Positions 45,355 through 54,042 of a DNA stretch of 60,028 nucleotides are shown piece by piece. A program made the translations under genes and the position numbers. The stretch is from Immundisolibacter sp. GTDB taxonomy: Bacteria; Pseudomonadota; Gammaproteobacteria; Immundisolibacterales; Immundisolibacteraceae. Position 1 is the first letter of the stretch; each line of letters starts with the position of its first letter. Below the pieces are notes generated by a model. It worked only from the letters and a program-made list of their open reading frames with translations, did no database searches and had not been told where the DNA came from. The stretch covers positions 1 through 60,028 of the forward strand of contig NZ_JBFIII010000003.1 of assembly GCF_041601295.1 (NCBI RefSeq). Direction: 5' to 3'.

Positions 45355-46010
45355 CGCGGCGACCCGGCGCGGTCGGGGAACAGCCACGGCGCCTCGGTGG
45401 CACGCTGCGCCTCGTAAGCCCGGATGGCGTCGGCGTGGCCAAGGGTCAGTGCGATGTCATCAAGACCGTTCAGCAAGCGGTGACGACGATCTGCTTCAAG
45501 CTCGAACGCGAAAACCTGCCCATCGGGCGTGCGCACCTGCAAGGCCTCCAGATCTACCGTCAGCCGGTAGCCTTCGTTCGCCTTGACGTCGCCGAACAGA
45601 CGATCGACCACGTCCTCGGCCAGGGCCACCGGCAACAAGCCGTTCTTGAACGCATTGTTGTAGAAGATTTCCGCAAAGCTCGGCGCGATCACGGCACGGA
45701 TGCCATACCCAACCAGTGCCCAGACAGCATGCTCGCGACTTGATCCACAGCCGAAATTACGGCGCGCCAACACGATTTGTGCGTCACGGTACCGCGGCTG
45801 GTTGAGCACGAAATCCGGATTCAGCGGCCGACCGGAGCAATCCTGGTTCGGCTCGCCATGATCCAGATAGCGCCACTCGTCAAACAGATTCGGCCCGAAG
45901 CCGCTGCGTTTGACCGACTTCAGGAACTGCTTGGGGATGATGGCGTCGGTATCGACATTGGCGCGGTCAATCGGCAGCACCACGCCGACCAGGGAGGTAA
46001 ACGCGTCCAT
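45351..46010 (-). CDS. leuD: 3-isopropylmalate dehydratase small subunit
   Basis: Small subunit of isopropylmalate isomerase, pairing with LeuC. IDRANVDTDAIIPKQFLK and ARRNFGCGSSREHAVWAL are the key segments; the latter binds substrate. The 219 residues fit the bacterial type. A 41-codon lipoprotein gene separates it from leuC by only a few bases on each side. Confidence 0.97.
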   Translation of the reverse strand: MDAFTSLVGVVLPIDRANVDTDAIIPKQFLKSVKRSGFGPNLFDEWRYLDHGEPNQDCSGRPLNPDFVLNQPRYRDAQIVLARRNFGCGSSREHAVWALVGYGIRAVIAPSFAEIFYNNAFKNGLLPVALAEDVVDRLFGDVKANEGYRLTVDLEALQVRTPDGQVFAFELEADRRHRLLNGLDDIALTLGHADAIRAYEAQRATEAPWLFPDRAGSPR

Positions 46011-46013
46011 GCC

Positions 46014-46139
46014 TTACTTCGCTGACTTCTCGATCGCTTCACCACCCCTCTGCACGTCCTTGCCAATGCCGGCGAGGGTGTTGCAGGCGGACAGTGACAG
46101 CAACAGGCCCGCGGCCAACAGTAACTTCACGCAGTTCAT
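46014..46139 (-). CDS. Entericidin A/B family small lipoprotein
   Basis: A 41-residue lipoprotein. The N-terminus NCVKLLLAAGLLLSLSACN has a lipobox LSAC with Cys19, followed by the entericidin-like NTLAGIGKDVQRGGEAIE. An AAGGAG ribosome binding site stands 6 bases before the ATG at 46139 and overlaps the leuC stop codon, strong evidence for translation. In E. coli entericidins form a bacteriolytic/antidote pair, but single homologues between leuC and leuD are common in Proteobacteria and have no known leucine link. Expression would follow the leu transcript. Confidence 0.88.
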   Translation of the reverse strand: MNCVKLLLAAGLLLSLSACNTLAGIGKDVQRGGEAIEKSAK

Positions 46140-46150
46140 CGGTGTCTCCT

Positions 46151-47554
46151 TCATAGTTGCCTTACGTCCACAAAATGCCCGGCGATCGCGGCCGCCGCGG
46201 CCATCGCCGGGCTGACCAGATGGGTGCGCCCGCCCTGCCCCTGGCGCCCCTCGAAGTTGCGATTGGAGGTAGACGCGCAGCGCTCGCCAGGCTCCAGCTG
46301 ATCGGCATTCATGGCCAGGCACATGGAGCAGCCTGCCTCGCGCCACTCGAACCCGGCGGCGCGGAAGATTTCGTCCAGCCCCTCGGCCTCGGCCTGGCGC
46401 TTGACCAGGCCCGAGCCCGGCACAGCCAGGGCCAGGCGCACGTTGCCAGCCACCTTGCGGCCCTTGAGCACGGTCGCGGCAACCCGAAAGTCCTCGATGC
46501 GGCCATTGGTGCAGGAACCGATAAACACCTTGTCGATGGCAATGGCGGCCAGCGGTGTACCGGCTTCGAGCGCCATGTAATCAAGCGCCCGGCGCATGCC
46601 CTCGGCGCGGGCCGGATCGGTTTCGGCGGCCGGATCGGGCACCCGGCCATCGACCGGCAACACCATCTCGGGCGAGGTGCCCCAGGTCACCTGCGGGATG
46701 ATGGCGGCGGCGTCCAATTCCACGACCCGGTCGAAGCGGGCATCGGGATCGGACACCAGCCCCCGCCAGGCGGCAGCGGCCTGCTCCAAGGCCAGCCCCT
46801 GAGGCGCAAACGGACGGCCACGGATGTAGTCGACGGTGGTGTCGTCGACCGCTACCAGGCCAACACGCGCGCCGGCCTCGATGGCCATGTTGCACAGCGT
46901 CATGCGCCCTTCCATGGACAGCCCACGCACCGCCTCACCGGCAAACTCGATGGCATAGCCAGTACCACCGGCGGTGCCGATGGCGCCAATGATGGCCAGG
47001 ATCATGTCCTTGGCGTAAACATGCGGACCCAGGCTGCCATCGACCCGCACCTGCATGTTTTTCGACTTTCGCTGCGGCAGCGTCTGCGTGGCCAGCACGT
47101 GCTCGACCTCGGAGGTGCCGATGCCGTAGGCCAGGGCCGCGAATGCACCGTGGGTCGACGTGTGCGAATCGCCGCACACCACCGTCATGCCCGGCAGGGT
47201 GGCGCCCTGCTCCGGACCGATGATGTGCACCACGCCCTGGCGCGGATCGTTCATGCGAAATTCGGTGATGCCGAAGGTGTCGCAGTTGCGGTCCAGCGTT
47301 TCGACCTGCTCACGCGACACCGGGTCGGCGATACCGACACTGCGGTCGGTGGTCGGCACGTTATGGTCGGCCACTGCCAGGTTGGCCGCGGTGCGCCACG
47401 GTCGGCGACCCGACAGCGTCAGACCCTCGAAGGCCTGCGGCGAAGTCACCTCATGAATCAGATGACGGTCGACATACAGCAGCACCGAACCATCGGTTTC
47501 GGTGTGCACGACGTGGGAATCCCACAGCTTGTCGTAAAGGGTTTTGCCGGTCAT
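46151..47554 (-). CDS. leuC: 3-isopropylmalate dehydratase large subunit
   Basis: [4Fe-4S] hydrolyase subunit of leucine synthesis. The cluster cysteines are in FIGSCTNGRIEDFRVAA and GCSMCLAMNAD. CGDSHTSTHGAFAALAYGIG is another signature. The ATG at 47554 starts MTGKTLYDKLWDSHVV and gives 467 residues; the longer frame to 47656 has no family match. It heads the long minus-strand biosynthetic block and depends on Fe-S assembly, for which SUF is the only system visible here. Confidence 0.97.
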   Translation of the reverse strand: MTGKTLYDKLWDSHVVHTETDGSVLLYVDRHLIHEVTSPQAFEGLTLSGRRPWRTAANLAVADHNVPTTDRSVGIADPVSREQVETLDRNCDTFGITEFRMNDPRQGVVHIIGPEQGATLPGMTVVCGDSHTSTHGAFAALAYGIGTSEVEHVLATQTLPQRKSKNMQVRVDGSLGPHVYAKDMILAIIGAIGTAGGTGYAIEFAGEAVRGLSMEGRMTLCNMAIEAGARVGLVAVDDTTVDYIRGRPFAPQGLALEQAAAAWRGLVSDPDARFDRVVELDAAAIIPQVTWGTSPEMVLPVDGRVPDPAAETDPARAEGMRRALDYMALEAGTPLAAIAIDKVFIGSCTNGRIEDFRVAATVLKGRKVAGNVRLALAVPGSGLVKRQAEAEGLDEIFRAAGFEWREAGCSMCLAMNADQLEPGERCASTSNRNFEGRQGQGGRTHLVSPAMAAAAAIAGHFVDVRQL

Positions 47555-47746
47555 GGCACGCTTACCGTGTGTTGCTGACTTCAGACCTGAGCCCGCCGGA
47601 GCGGACGTTACCGGATATGCCTCGACGCGTCGCCATGGCCGCTCGACAAGCGACAAAGACCCTCCCAGAATAAGCCACCGCCCGCACCCACCGCGCGGCG
47701 GCTAACTTCACCCTGGAATCGAAGACCTATCGAGTCGGCTTGTGCC

Positions 47747-48148
47747 ATGACCTATCGCGAACTTGTCATCTGGCTCGAAAATCGGCTCGGCACCTGCCAC
47801 CTTATGGTCAACAGGTCGGCCAAGGAACCGGCCGACCTGTTGCAGGCTACCGGCCTGCACGACCGCCTGGTACGTGAGCTGTTACAGGCAGTCTACAAAG
47901 CCAATCGATGCTACCACATCCGAGCTCTTGTCTCGGCCGAATGTACGCTGGCAGCACTGCAACCGGTCCGGGAAAAAGTGCTTGACCAGCCCGCCACCGA
48001 CCTGTCCACCGTACGTTTCCTGGACACCATCGACACGGCGGTGCGGGAAGCCTTTGCCGTGCCGACGCCCAGTCCCGCGCAACCGACCGGTGGCGCATCG
48101 CAGGTCATCGCGCTGCCGCGGTGGCGTCGTCTGGGGAAAGTCGGTTAA
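47747..48148 (+). CDS. Hypothetical protein, 133 residues
   Basis: I recognise no family. The product is mostly helical in appearance, with no signal peptide or membrane segment (MTYRELVIWLENRLGTCHLM at the start; a Pro-rich tail near PTPSPAQPTGGA). It is divergent from leuC across 192 bp. Its last 44 bases overlap the 3' end of the MFS gene on the opposite strand. No clear ribosome binding site is seen. Coding is plausible from codon pattern but not certain. Confidence 0.5.
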   Translation: MTYRELVIWLENRLGTCHLMVNRSAKEPADLLQATGLHDRLVRELLQAVYKANRCYHIRALVSAECTLAALQPVREKVLDQPATDLSTVRFLDTIDTAVREAFAVPTPSPAQPTGGASQVIALPRWRRLGKVG

Positions 48149-49286
48149 GCCATTGCCATAAGAGGCCCGCGACCAGGGCGGCGGCCGCTGCCAGTTCGAA
48201 CACCCGTGTCGGCCCGGCTGAGTCCCACAGGAATCCGCTCGCCACACCGCCCAGCGCGCCGCCACCTCCCATGCAAAGGCCGCTGTAGAGCGCCTGCCCG
48301 CGTCCTTGCAGGGCAGCCGGGAAAAAGCGCTGCACCTGTGCTAACGCCGCAACATGGAAAGCACCAAAGGTAGCGGCGTGCAGGATCTGCGCCGGCAACA
48401 GCCAGCCCAGACTCGCCGCGCCGTGGCCGATCACCAGCCAGCGCACCGCTGCCAACAGCAGGCTTAGCAAAAATACCCGCGACGCGCCCAGGCGCGGCAA
48501 CAGGCGCGCCAATGCCAGGAACACCGCAACTTCCGCCACCACGCCCAGCGCCCACAGGGCACCGATCATGCTGCGTGTATAACCGAGGTCTTCGAGCAGG
48601 ATCGAATAAAAACCGTAGTACGGGCCGTGACTGGCTTGCATCAGAAATGCCGCCACCAGAAAACCGAGCGCCGCCGGATTGCGCAGCGCGCCGCGCAACG
48701 AGGCTCGCGCCTGCACCGCCGGTGCGCCGACCCGGTCGGGTACCAAAAGACTGCTGACAAAGGTGCCGACCATGGTCGCCAGAAGCACCAGCAACAGGGT
48801 CTCGAGGCCGGACTGCTCCAGCAACCAGCCGCCACCCAGCACCACGCCGATAAACCCCACGGACCCCCACAACCGGATGCGGCCATACAGATTGCCGACA
48901 CCGTCCAGATGGCGCAGGGTGACGATCTCGAACTGTGGCAGCGCCGCGTTCCAGAAAAAACCGAACGCGGCTGTGATCAGCGCCACCTGCCAGAAACCGC
49001 CGGCAACGAACATGCCGCAGAAAACCACCGTCATCAGTGCCGCCGCCAGGCGCACCACCACGATGCGCCGCGCCATGCGGTCGCCCACCCAAGCACTGGC
49101 CCAGGGGGCGAGGATGCGTGTCAGCGTGCCCACCGCCATCAGCTGACCGATTTCGAGCGCGCTCATCCCACGCCCGCGCAAAAACACCGTCCAGTACGGC
49201 ACCATCGCGCCCAGAATGGCGAAATAGAACAGGTAGAAAGCCGACAGTCGCCAATAGGGCAACGCCGACCGTGCGTCAGTCGCCAA
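48105..49286 (-). CDS. MFS transporter, HcaT/nucleoside-proton-symporter-like
   Basis: Twelve-segment major facilitator protein resembling the 3-phenylpropionate transporter-like group. Family-like segments are FYFAILGAMVPYWTVFLRGR, GRIRLWGSVGFIGVVLGGGW and GQALYSGLCMGGGGALGG. No ATG fits: TTG at 49286 overlaps the aroC stop and gives 393 residues, and TTG at 49262 is an alternative. The frame to 49454 runs through aroC and is rejected. The substrate is unknown. The 3' end overlaps the convergent hypothetical gene by 44 bp. Confidence 0.8.
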   Translation of the reverse strand: MATDARSALPYWRLSAFYLFYFAILGAMVPYWTVFLRGRGMSALEIGQLMAVGTLTRILAPWASAWVGDRMARRIVVVRLAAALMTVVFCGMFVAGGFWQVALITAAFGFFWNAALPQFEIVTLRHLDGVGNLYGRIRLWGSVGFIGVVLGGGWLLEQSGLETLLLVLLATMVGTFVSSLLVPDRVGAPAVQARASLRGALRNPAALGFLVAAFLMQASHGPYYGFYSILLEDLGYTRSMIGALWALGVVAEVAVFLALARLLPRLGASRVFLLSLLLAAVRWLVIGHGAASLGWLLPAQILHAATFGAFHVAALAQVQRFFPAALQGRGQALYSGLCMGGGGALGGVASGFLWDSAGPTRVFELAAAAALVAGLLWQWLNRLSPDDATAAAR

Positions 49287-50376
49287 TCGAGCCGGGGATG
49301 ATCGGGGTAACCGATACCACGCCCGCGTTTTGCGCCTGCTGACGCAGCAGGTGATCCATAAGCACCAGTGCCAGCATCGCCTCGGCGATCGGCACCGCTC
49401 GAATGCCGACGCACGGGTCGTGGCGACCGGTGGTGACGATATCGGTGTCCGCACCGTGCACGTCCACCGTGCGACCCGGCAGGCGAATGCTGGAAGTCGG
49501 CTTCAGCGCCAGGCTGACCGTAATATCCTGACCGCTGGAGATGCCGCCCAAAACGCCTCCGGCCCGGTTGCTCAGGAACCCGGCAGCGCTCATCTGGTCG
49601 CGGTGCTCGCTGCCCTTTTGCCGCACCACCTCGAAACCGGCGCCGATCTCGACCCCTTTGACGGCGTTGATGCCCATCATGGCGTGCGCGATGTCGGCAT
49701 CCAGGCGGTCGAACACCGGCTCGCCCAGGCCCGGCTGCACGCCGCTGGCAACCACGTTCACCCGCGCACCGACCGAATCGCCATCGCGGCGCAGCAGCGT
49801 AATGGCCGCTTCCAGCTCCGGCACACGGGACGGGTCAGGACAGAAAAACGGGTTCTCGTGCACCGCAGCCCAATCGCGCAGCGCGAGCGCGATGTCGCCC
49901 ATTTGCGCCAGATAGCCGCGGATAAGAATGCCGCGTCCGGCCAGGTATTTGCGCGCTACCGCGCCAGCCGCCACCCGGGCGGCGGTTTCGCGGGCCGACG
50001 AACGCCCGCCGCCACGGTGGTCGCGGTGGGCGAATTTTTGCTGGTAGGTGTAGTCGGCATGACCGGGCCGAAACTTGTCCTTGATCGCCTCGTAATCACG
50101 CGATCGATGGTCGGTATTGCGAATCAGCAGACCAATCGGCGTGCCGGTGGTCAGGCCCTCGAACACGCCGGACAGGATCTCCACCTGGTCGGCTTCCTGG
50201 CGCTGGGTGGTGAAACGCGAGGTTCCGGGCCGGCGCCGGTCCAGGTCGGGTTGAATGTCGGCCTCGGCCAGTGGCAGACCGGGCGGACAGCCATCGATGA
50301 TGGCGCCCAGCGCCGGGCCGTGGCTCTCGCCAAAGGTTGTGACGGCAAACAGTCGGCCGAAGGTATTGCCGGACAT
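49276..50376 (-). CDS. aroC: Chorismate synthase
   Basis: Last step of the shikimate pathway, making chorismate for aromatic amino acids and folate. GRLFAVTTFGESHGPALG, the flavin-site HRDHRGGGRSSARETAARV, and RHDPCVGIRAVPIAEAM are signatures. The 366 residues fit. It lies 8 bp after the CDF gene and just ahead of the MFS gene, which begins before aroC ends. Confidence 0.97.
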   Translation of the reverse strand: MSGNTFGRLFAVTTFGESHGPALGAIIDGCPPGLPLAEADIQPDLDRRRPGTSRFTTQRQEADQVEILSGVFEGLTTGTPIGLLIRNTDHRSRDYEAIKDKFRPGHADYTYQQKFAHRDHRGGGRSSARETAARVAAGAVARKYLAGRGILIRGYLAQMGDIALALRDWAAVHENPFFCPDPSRVPELEAAITLLRRDGDSVGARVNVVASGVQPGLGEPVFDRLDADIAHAMMGINAVKGVEIGAGFEVVRQKGSEHRDQMSAAGFLSNRAGGVLGGISSGQDITVSLALKPTSSIRLPGRTVDVHGADTDIVTTGRHDPCVGIRAVPIAEAMLALVLMDHLLRQQAQNAGVVSVTPIIPGSIGD

Positions 50377-50383
50377 GGACCCC

Positions 50384-51544
50384 TCAGGTAACGAAGTGCA
50401 CCGCCACCTCGGCGATGTTTGGCAGCAGGCGTATCGGCGCGCACAGTTGCTCGGCCAATGCCTGGGCAGACCGGGTATCGGTGGTTACGGCAAGCGGCAG
50501 GTGCAGTTCCACGCCAATGCGGTCGGCATCGTAGTGCAGCTGGACCCGCTTCACCTGCTCGGCGCTGGGCAGGCCGGCAATGGTGCTGCGGATTTTCTGC
50601 TCCAGATCCGCCCGCAACGGCAGGGTACGACCGCGCTCGAAGGACTGATCGTCCTCGGTGTCGATGTGTACCAGCACGTCGCTGACCTCGTCGAGATCTG
50701 CGATCAGGCGCTCGCGGATGTGCTCGGCAATGCGATGTCCCTCGGACACACTGATGTGCGGATTAACCTGCACGTGCACGTCCACCAGCGCGTCGGGGCC
50801 GGCCTGGCGGGTGCGTAGCAAGTGCAGGTCGTGCACTCCCTCCACGTCGCGAATAGCCGCGCGAATGGCAGCTACCCGGTCGCGCGACAGGGCCACGTCG
50901 GCCAGCTCCGACACTGACTGCCACAGCAGTTGCCAGCCGACACGGGCGATCAGCACCGACACGCCGATGGCGGCCACCGGATCCAGATACGGCATGCCCA
51001 ACAGGCTGCCGCCCACACCCAGCAGCACCACCAGAGAGGAAATCGAGTCGGTGCGCTGGTGCCAGGCGTTTGCCTCCAGCATGCGCGAGCGCGTTTCGCG
51101 GCCGACCCGCAAGGTATAGCGATAGATCCATTCCTTGAGCCCGATCGCAATCACGGCGACCAGCAAGGTGGCCGGCTCCGGCGGCATCAGCAAATCGCTA
51201 CTGAGCAGTCGCTGGGCGGCGCTCAGCGTGATACCCGCGGCCGTTGCCAACAACACCGCGCCCAGAAAAACCGACACCAGCGTCTCGACCCGCCCATGGC
51301 CGTAGGGATGTTTGCTGTCGGGAGCACGCGAACCCTCGCGGGCGCCGTACAGCACCGCCATGTCGCTGAACAGGTCAGCGCTGGAGTCGATGGCGTCGGC
51401 GATCAGTGCCTGCGAGTGGCCGAAGATACCGCCGGTGAACTTGATAATGGCCAGAAACAGGTTGATGCCAGCCGCGAACAACGTGACCCGGCGACCGGCC
51501 TGGTAGCGGCGGCTGCCCTCAGGACTGGCGGTGGTCGTCGGCAT
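50384..51544 (-). CDS. Cation diffusion facilitator (FieF/CDF-type) metal efflux protein
   Basis: Inner-membrane proton-coupled exporter of Fe, Zn, Co or Cd. Six membrane segments are followed by a cytoplasmic domain. Metal-site residues are in LIADAIDSSADLFSDMAV, HPYGHGRVETL and NAWHQRTDSISSLVV. The C-terminal region is longer than in E. coli FieF (386 versus 300 residues), with two ferredoxin-like units, one being DALVDVHVQVNPHISV. The ATG at 51544 overlaps the TusA-like gene by 26 bp. Confidence 0.9.
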   Translation of the reverse strand: MPTTTASPEGSRRYQAGRRVTLFAAGINLFLAIIKFTGGIFGHSQALIADAIDSSADLFSDMAVLYGAREGSRAPDSKHPYGHGRVETLVSVFLGAVLLATAAGITLSAAQRLLSSDLLMPPEPATLLVAVIAIGLKEWIYRYTLRVGRETRSRMLEANAWHQRTDSISSLVVLLGVGGSLLGMPYLDPVAAIGVSVLIARVGWQLLWQSVSELADVALSRDRVAAIRAAIRDVEGVHDLHLLRTRQAGPDALVDVHVQVNPHISVSEGHRIAEHIRERLIADLDEVSDVLVHIDTEDDQSFERGRTLPLRADLEQKIRSTIAGLPSAEQVKRVQLHYDADRIGVELHLPLAVTTDTRSAQALAEQLCAPIRLLPNIAEVAVHFVT

Positions 51545-51770
51545 CGCTACCCACCTCAAGAATGATGGTCACCACGCCGTCGCGTTCAAAACTGTCGATG
51601 TGCCGATGACCGTTTATGCGGCACCAGGCGGGAATATCGGCCAGCACCCCGTGATCGGTGCACTGCACCTCCAGCACGTCGCCGGGCGCGAGGTCGCGGA
51701 TCTTCGCCTGCGTGCGCAACACCGGCATTGGGCACAGAAGGTAACGGGCGTCGAGGGTATGATGGGCCAT
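51519..51770 (-). CDS. TusA-family sulfurtransferase
   Basis: Small sulfur-carrier protein with the CPMPVLRTQAKI motif, where the Cys carries persulfide. The 83 residues fit the family. It may serve tRNA thiolation, molybdenum cofactor or other sulfur relay; no tusBCDE genes are nearby. It starts divergently from mobA across 89 bp and overlaps the CDF gene. Confidence 0.88.
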   Translation of the reverse strand: MAHHTLDARYLLCPMPVLRTQAKIRDLAPGDVLEVQCTDHGVLADIPAWCRINGHRHIDSFERDGVVTIILEVGSDADDHRQS

Positions 51771-51859
51771 AGCTTGGAGGAGTGTGTTGACGGGTCGTTG
51801 CGCCCGCCGCCGCCCCTCACTGAGGGTCGAAAGAGCGCAGAAGGATAGCGCGTCAGTCC

Positions 51860-52528
51860 ATGCCCGGTCACTGTGCCAACGCCTCTGTCACCCGCCCACC
51901 CGCGGCGGTCACGGGTTTGATTCTTGCCGGCGGGCGCGGTAGCCGCCTGGGCGGTATCGACAAAGGCCTGCTGCCAATCGACGGCGTGCCACTGGTGCAG
52001 CGTGTGGCGCAGCGTCTCGCGCCACAGGTGGACAGCCTGCTGGTCAGCGCCAATCGCAACCTCGACGTCTATCGCGCCCTGGGTTTTCGCGTGCTCGAGG
52101 ATGGCCCGTTTCTGGATGCCGGTCCGCTGGCCGGCCTGCGCGTCGGCCTGCAGGTCTGCGCCACATCCTGGTTGCTGGCAACACCGTGCGACATGCCGTA
52201 TCTGCCGACGGATCTTTGTCAGCGGCTGCTGAATGCGGCGGCACCGAGCGACCGGCGCGCCCGCGTGCCCTTCGACGGTGTGCGCCACCACTACGCCTGC
52301 GTGCTGCTGCCCAAAACGGCACTGGCGCAGGTCGAGCATTGCCTGGACGACGGCCGGCGACGCGTGCAGGATCTATTACAGACCATCGGCTGGCTTGAGG
52401 TGGATTTTGCCGAGGACTTGGACGTAACAGACCCAGGCGCGTCGTCGCAACACCCCCGACGCGCGTTCAGCAACATCAACACCGCTGCAGACCTGGCGGC
52501 ACTCGGCTTTCGCACGGACCTGCCATGA
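51860..52528 (+). CDS. mobA: Molybdenum cofactor guanylyltransferase MobA
   Basis: Attaches GMP to molybdopterin to form the bis-MGD cofactor. TGLILAGGRGSRLGGIDKGL is the nucleotide-binding signature and ATPCDMPYLP holds the metal-binding aspartate. The 222 residues are slightly longer than the 194 of E. coli MobA because of a short N-terminal extension. Its stop overlaps the pyk start by 4 bases. Confidence 0.93.
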   Translation: MPGHCANASVTRPPAAVTGLILAGGRGSRLGGIDKGLLPIDGVPLVQRVAQRLAPQVDSLLVSANRNLDVYRALGFRVLEDGPFLDAGPLAGLRVGLQVCATSWLLATPCDMPYLPTDLCQRLLNAAAPSDRRARVPFDGVRHHYACVLLPKTALAQVEHCLDDGRRRVQDLLQTIGWLEVDFAEDLDVTDPGASSQHPRRAFSNINTAADLAALGFRTDLP

Positions 52529-53952
52529 TCAAACAACGCCAAACCCGCATCGTCGCCACTCTCGGCCCGGCTACCGACCCACCTCAGGTGCTGATGCAAC
52601 TGCTGCAGGCGGGCATGAACGTGGCGCGGATCAACTTCTCGCACGGGGTACGGGCCGACCACGAACGGCGCATTGGCGACCTGCGCGCCGCCGCTGCCGA
52701 ACTGGGCTACGACGTGGCGGTACTGGCGGACCTGGCCGGCCCCAAGGTGCGAGTACGCGGGTTTCGCGACGGGCCGGTGATGCTGGTGGCCGGGGAGCTG
52801 TTCACCATCGACGCCGCGCTCGGCGAGCTCGACGGCGACGCCACCCAGGTAGGTACCGATTACCCTGAACTGGCGGACGACGTTACCAGTGGCGATCGTC
52901 TGCTCCTGAACGACGGGCTCATTCAGCTGCGCGTGCTGTCCGCGCAGGACGGCGCTGTGCGCTGCGAAGTGGAAGCCGGTGGCCTGCTGTCGACCCACAA
53001 GGGCATCAACAAACAGGGCGGCGGCCTGTCGGCACCGGCCCTGACCGCCAAGGATCGCCAGGACATCACCACCGCCGCCGAGCTGGAGGTGGACTACCTC
53101 GCCGTGTCCTTCGTGCGCCGGGCGCTGGATATCGAGCTCGCCCGCGAGCTGCTGCGTGGCGCCGGTGGCCACGCCCGGATCGTGGCCAAGATCGAACGTA
53201 CCGAGGCAGTAGCGGCGCTTGAGAGCATCGTCGAAGCGGCCGACGCGGTGATGGTGGCGCGCGGTGATCTTGCCGTGGAAATCGGCGATGCGGAACTGCC
53301 CGGCGTACAGAAACGCATCATCGCCGTGTCGCGCGAACTGAACCGCCCGTGCATCACCGCCACCCAAATGATGGAGTCTATGATCGCCAACCCGGTGCCG
53401 ACCCGCGCCGAGGTGCTCGACGTCGCCAACGCAGTCATCGACGGCACCGATGCGGTAATGCTGTCTGCCGAAACCGCCACCGGCGCCTACCCGGTGCGGA
53501 CCGTCGAGACAGTCGCGCGGATCTGCCTGGGCGCCGAACGCTACCCGGTGACCGAGCGCTCGATCGAGCGATTTGCCAGCCACTTCGAGCGCACCGACGA
53601 GGCCATCGCCATGGCCGCCATGTACCTGACCCGGCACGGCGAGCTTGGCGCGGCGGTAGCACTGACCGACTCCGGCCACACCGCGCTGCTGCTGTCGCGG
53701 CTGCTGCACCAGGTACCGGTGTTCGCCCTGACCGAGCACGCCCGTACGCGTCGGCGCATGGCCCTGCTGCGCGGCGTGACCGCAATCAGCTTCGATCGTG
53801 GCGCCCGCCCCTACGAGCGCGCCGCGTACGACGCCCTGGATCTGCTGAAAGAACGCGCCCTGATCTCCGCCAATATGCGAGTCCTGATCACCAAGGGCGA
53901 CCGACCGGGTTCTGGCCGTACCAACACCTTGCTGTTGTTGGACGTTCCGTGA
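52525..53952 (+). CDS. pyk: Pyruvate kinase
   Basis: Transfers phosphate from phosphoenolpyruvate to ADP, the last step of glycolysis. TRIVATLGPATDPPQVLM, GMNVARINFSHG, VMVARGDLAVEIG and ITATQMMESMI are all conserved. The catalytic lysine lies in ARIVAKIERTEAV. The 475 residues match the type II enzymes. It is coupled to mobA, an unrelated pathway. It converges on ada. Confidence 0.97.
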   Translation: MIKQRQTRIVATLGPATDPPQVLMQLLQAGMNVARINFSHGVRADHERRIGDLRAAAAELGYDVAVLADLAGPKVRVRGFRDGPVMLVAGELFTIDAALGELDGDATQVGTDYPELADDVTSGDRLLLNDGLIQLRVLSAQDGAVRCEVEAGGLLSTHKGINKQGGGLSAPALTAKDRQDITTAAELEVDYLAVSFVRRALDIELARELLRGAGGHARIVAKIERTEAVAALESIVEAADAVMVARGDLAVEIGDAELPGVQKRIIAVSRELNRPCITATQMMESMIANPVPTRAEVLDVANAVIDGTDAVMLSAETATGAYPVRTVETVARICLGAERYPVTERSIERFASHFERTDEAIAMAAMYLTRHGELGAAVALTDSGHTALLLSRLLHQVPVFALTEHARTRRRMALLRGVTAISFDRGARPYERAAYDALDLLKERALISANMRVLITKGDRPGSGRTNTLLLLDVP

Positions 53953-54042
53953 GAATGCCGTTTAGTCCGGATTTCGTTCCCTGCCGGGGAAAACTTACCT
54001 TCTCTTACAATGAATTGATCGAGCGCGCCCGTAGTCCCGCGA

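Noticed and set aside
53981..53995. Short inverted repeat TTCCC/GGGAA after pyk
   Set aside because: The 5-bp stem has no T-tract, too weak to call a terminator.
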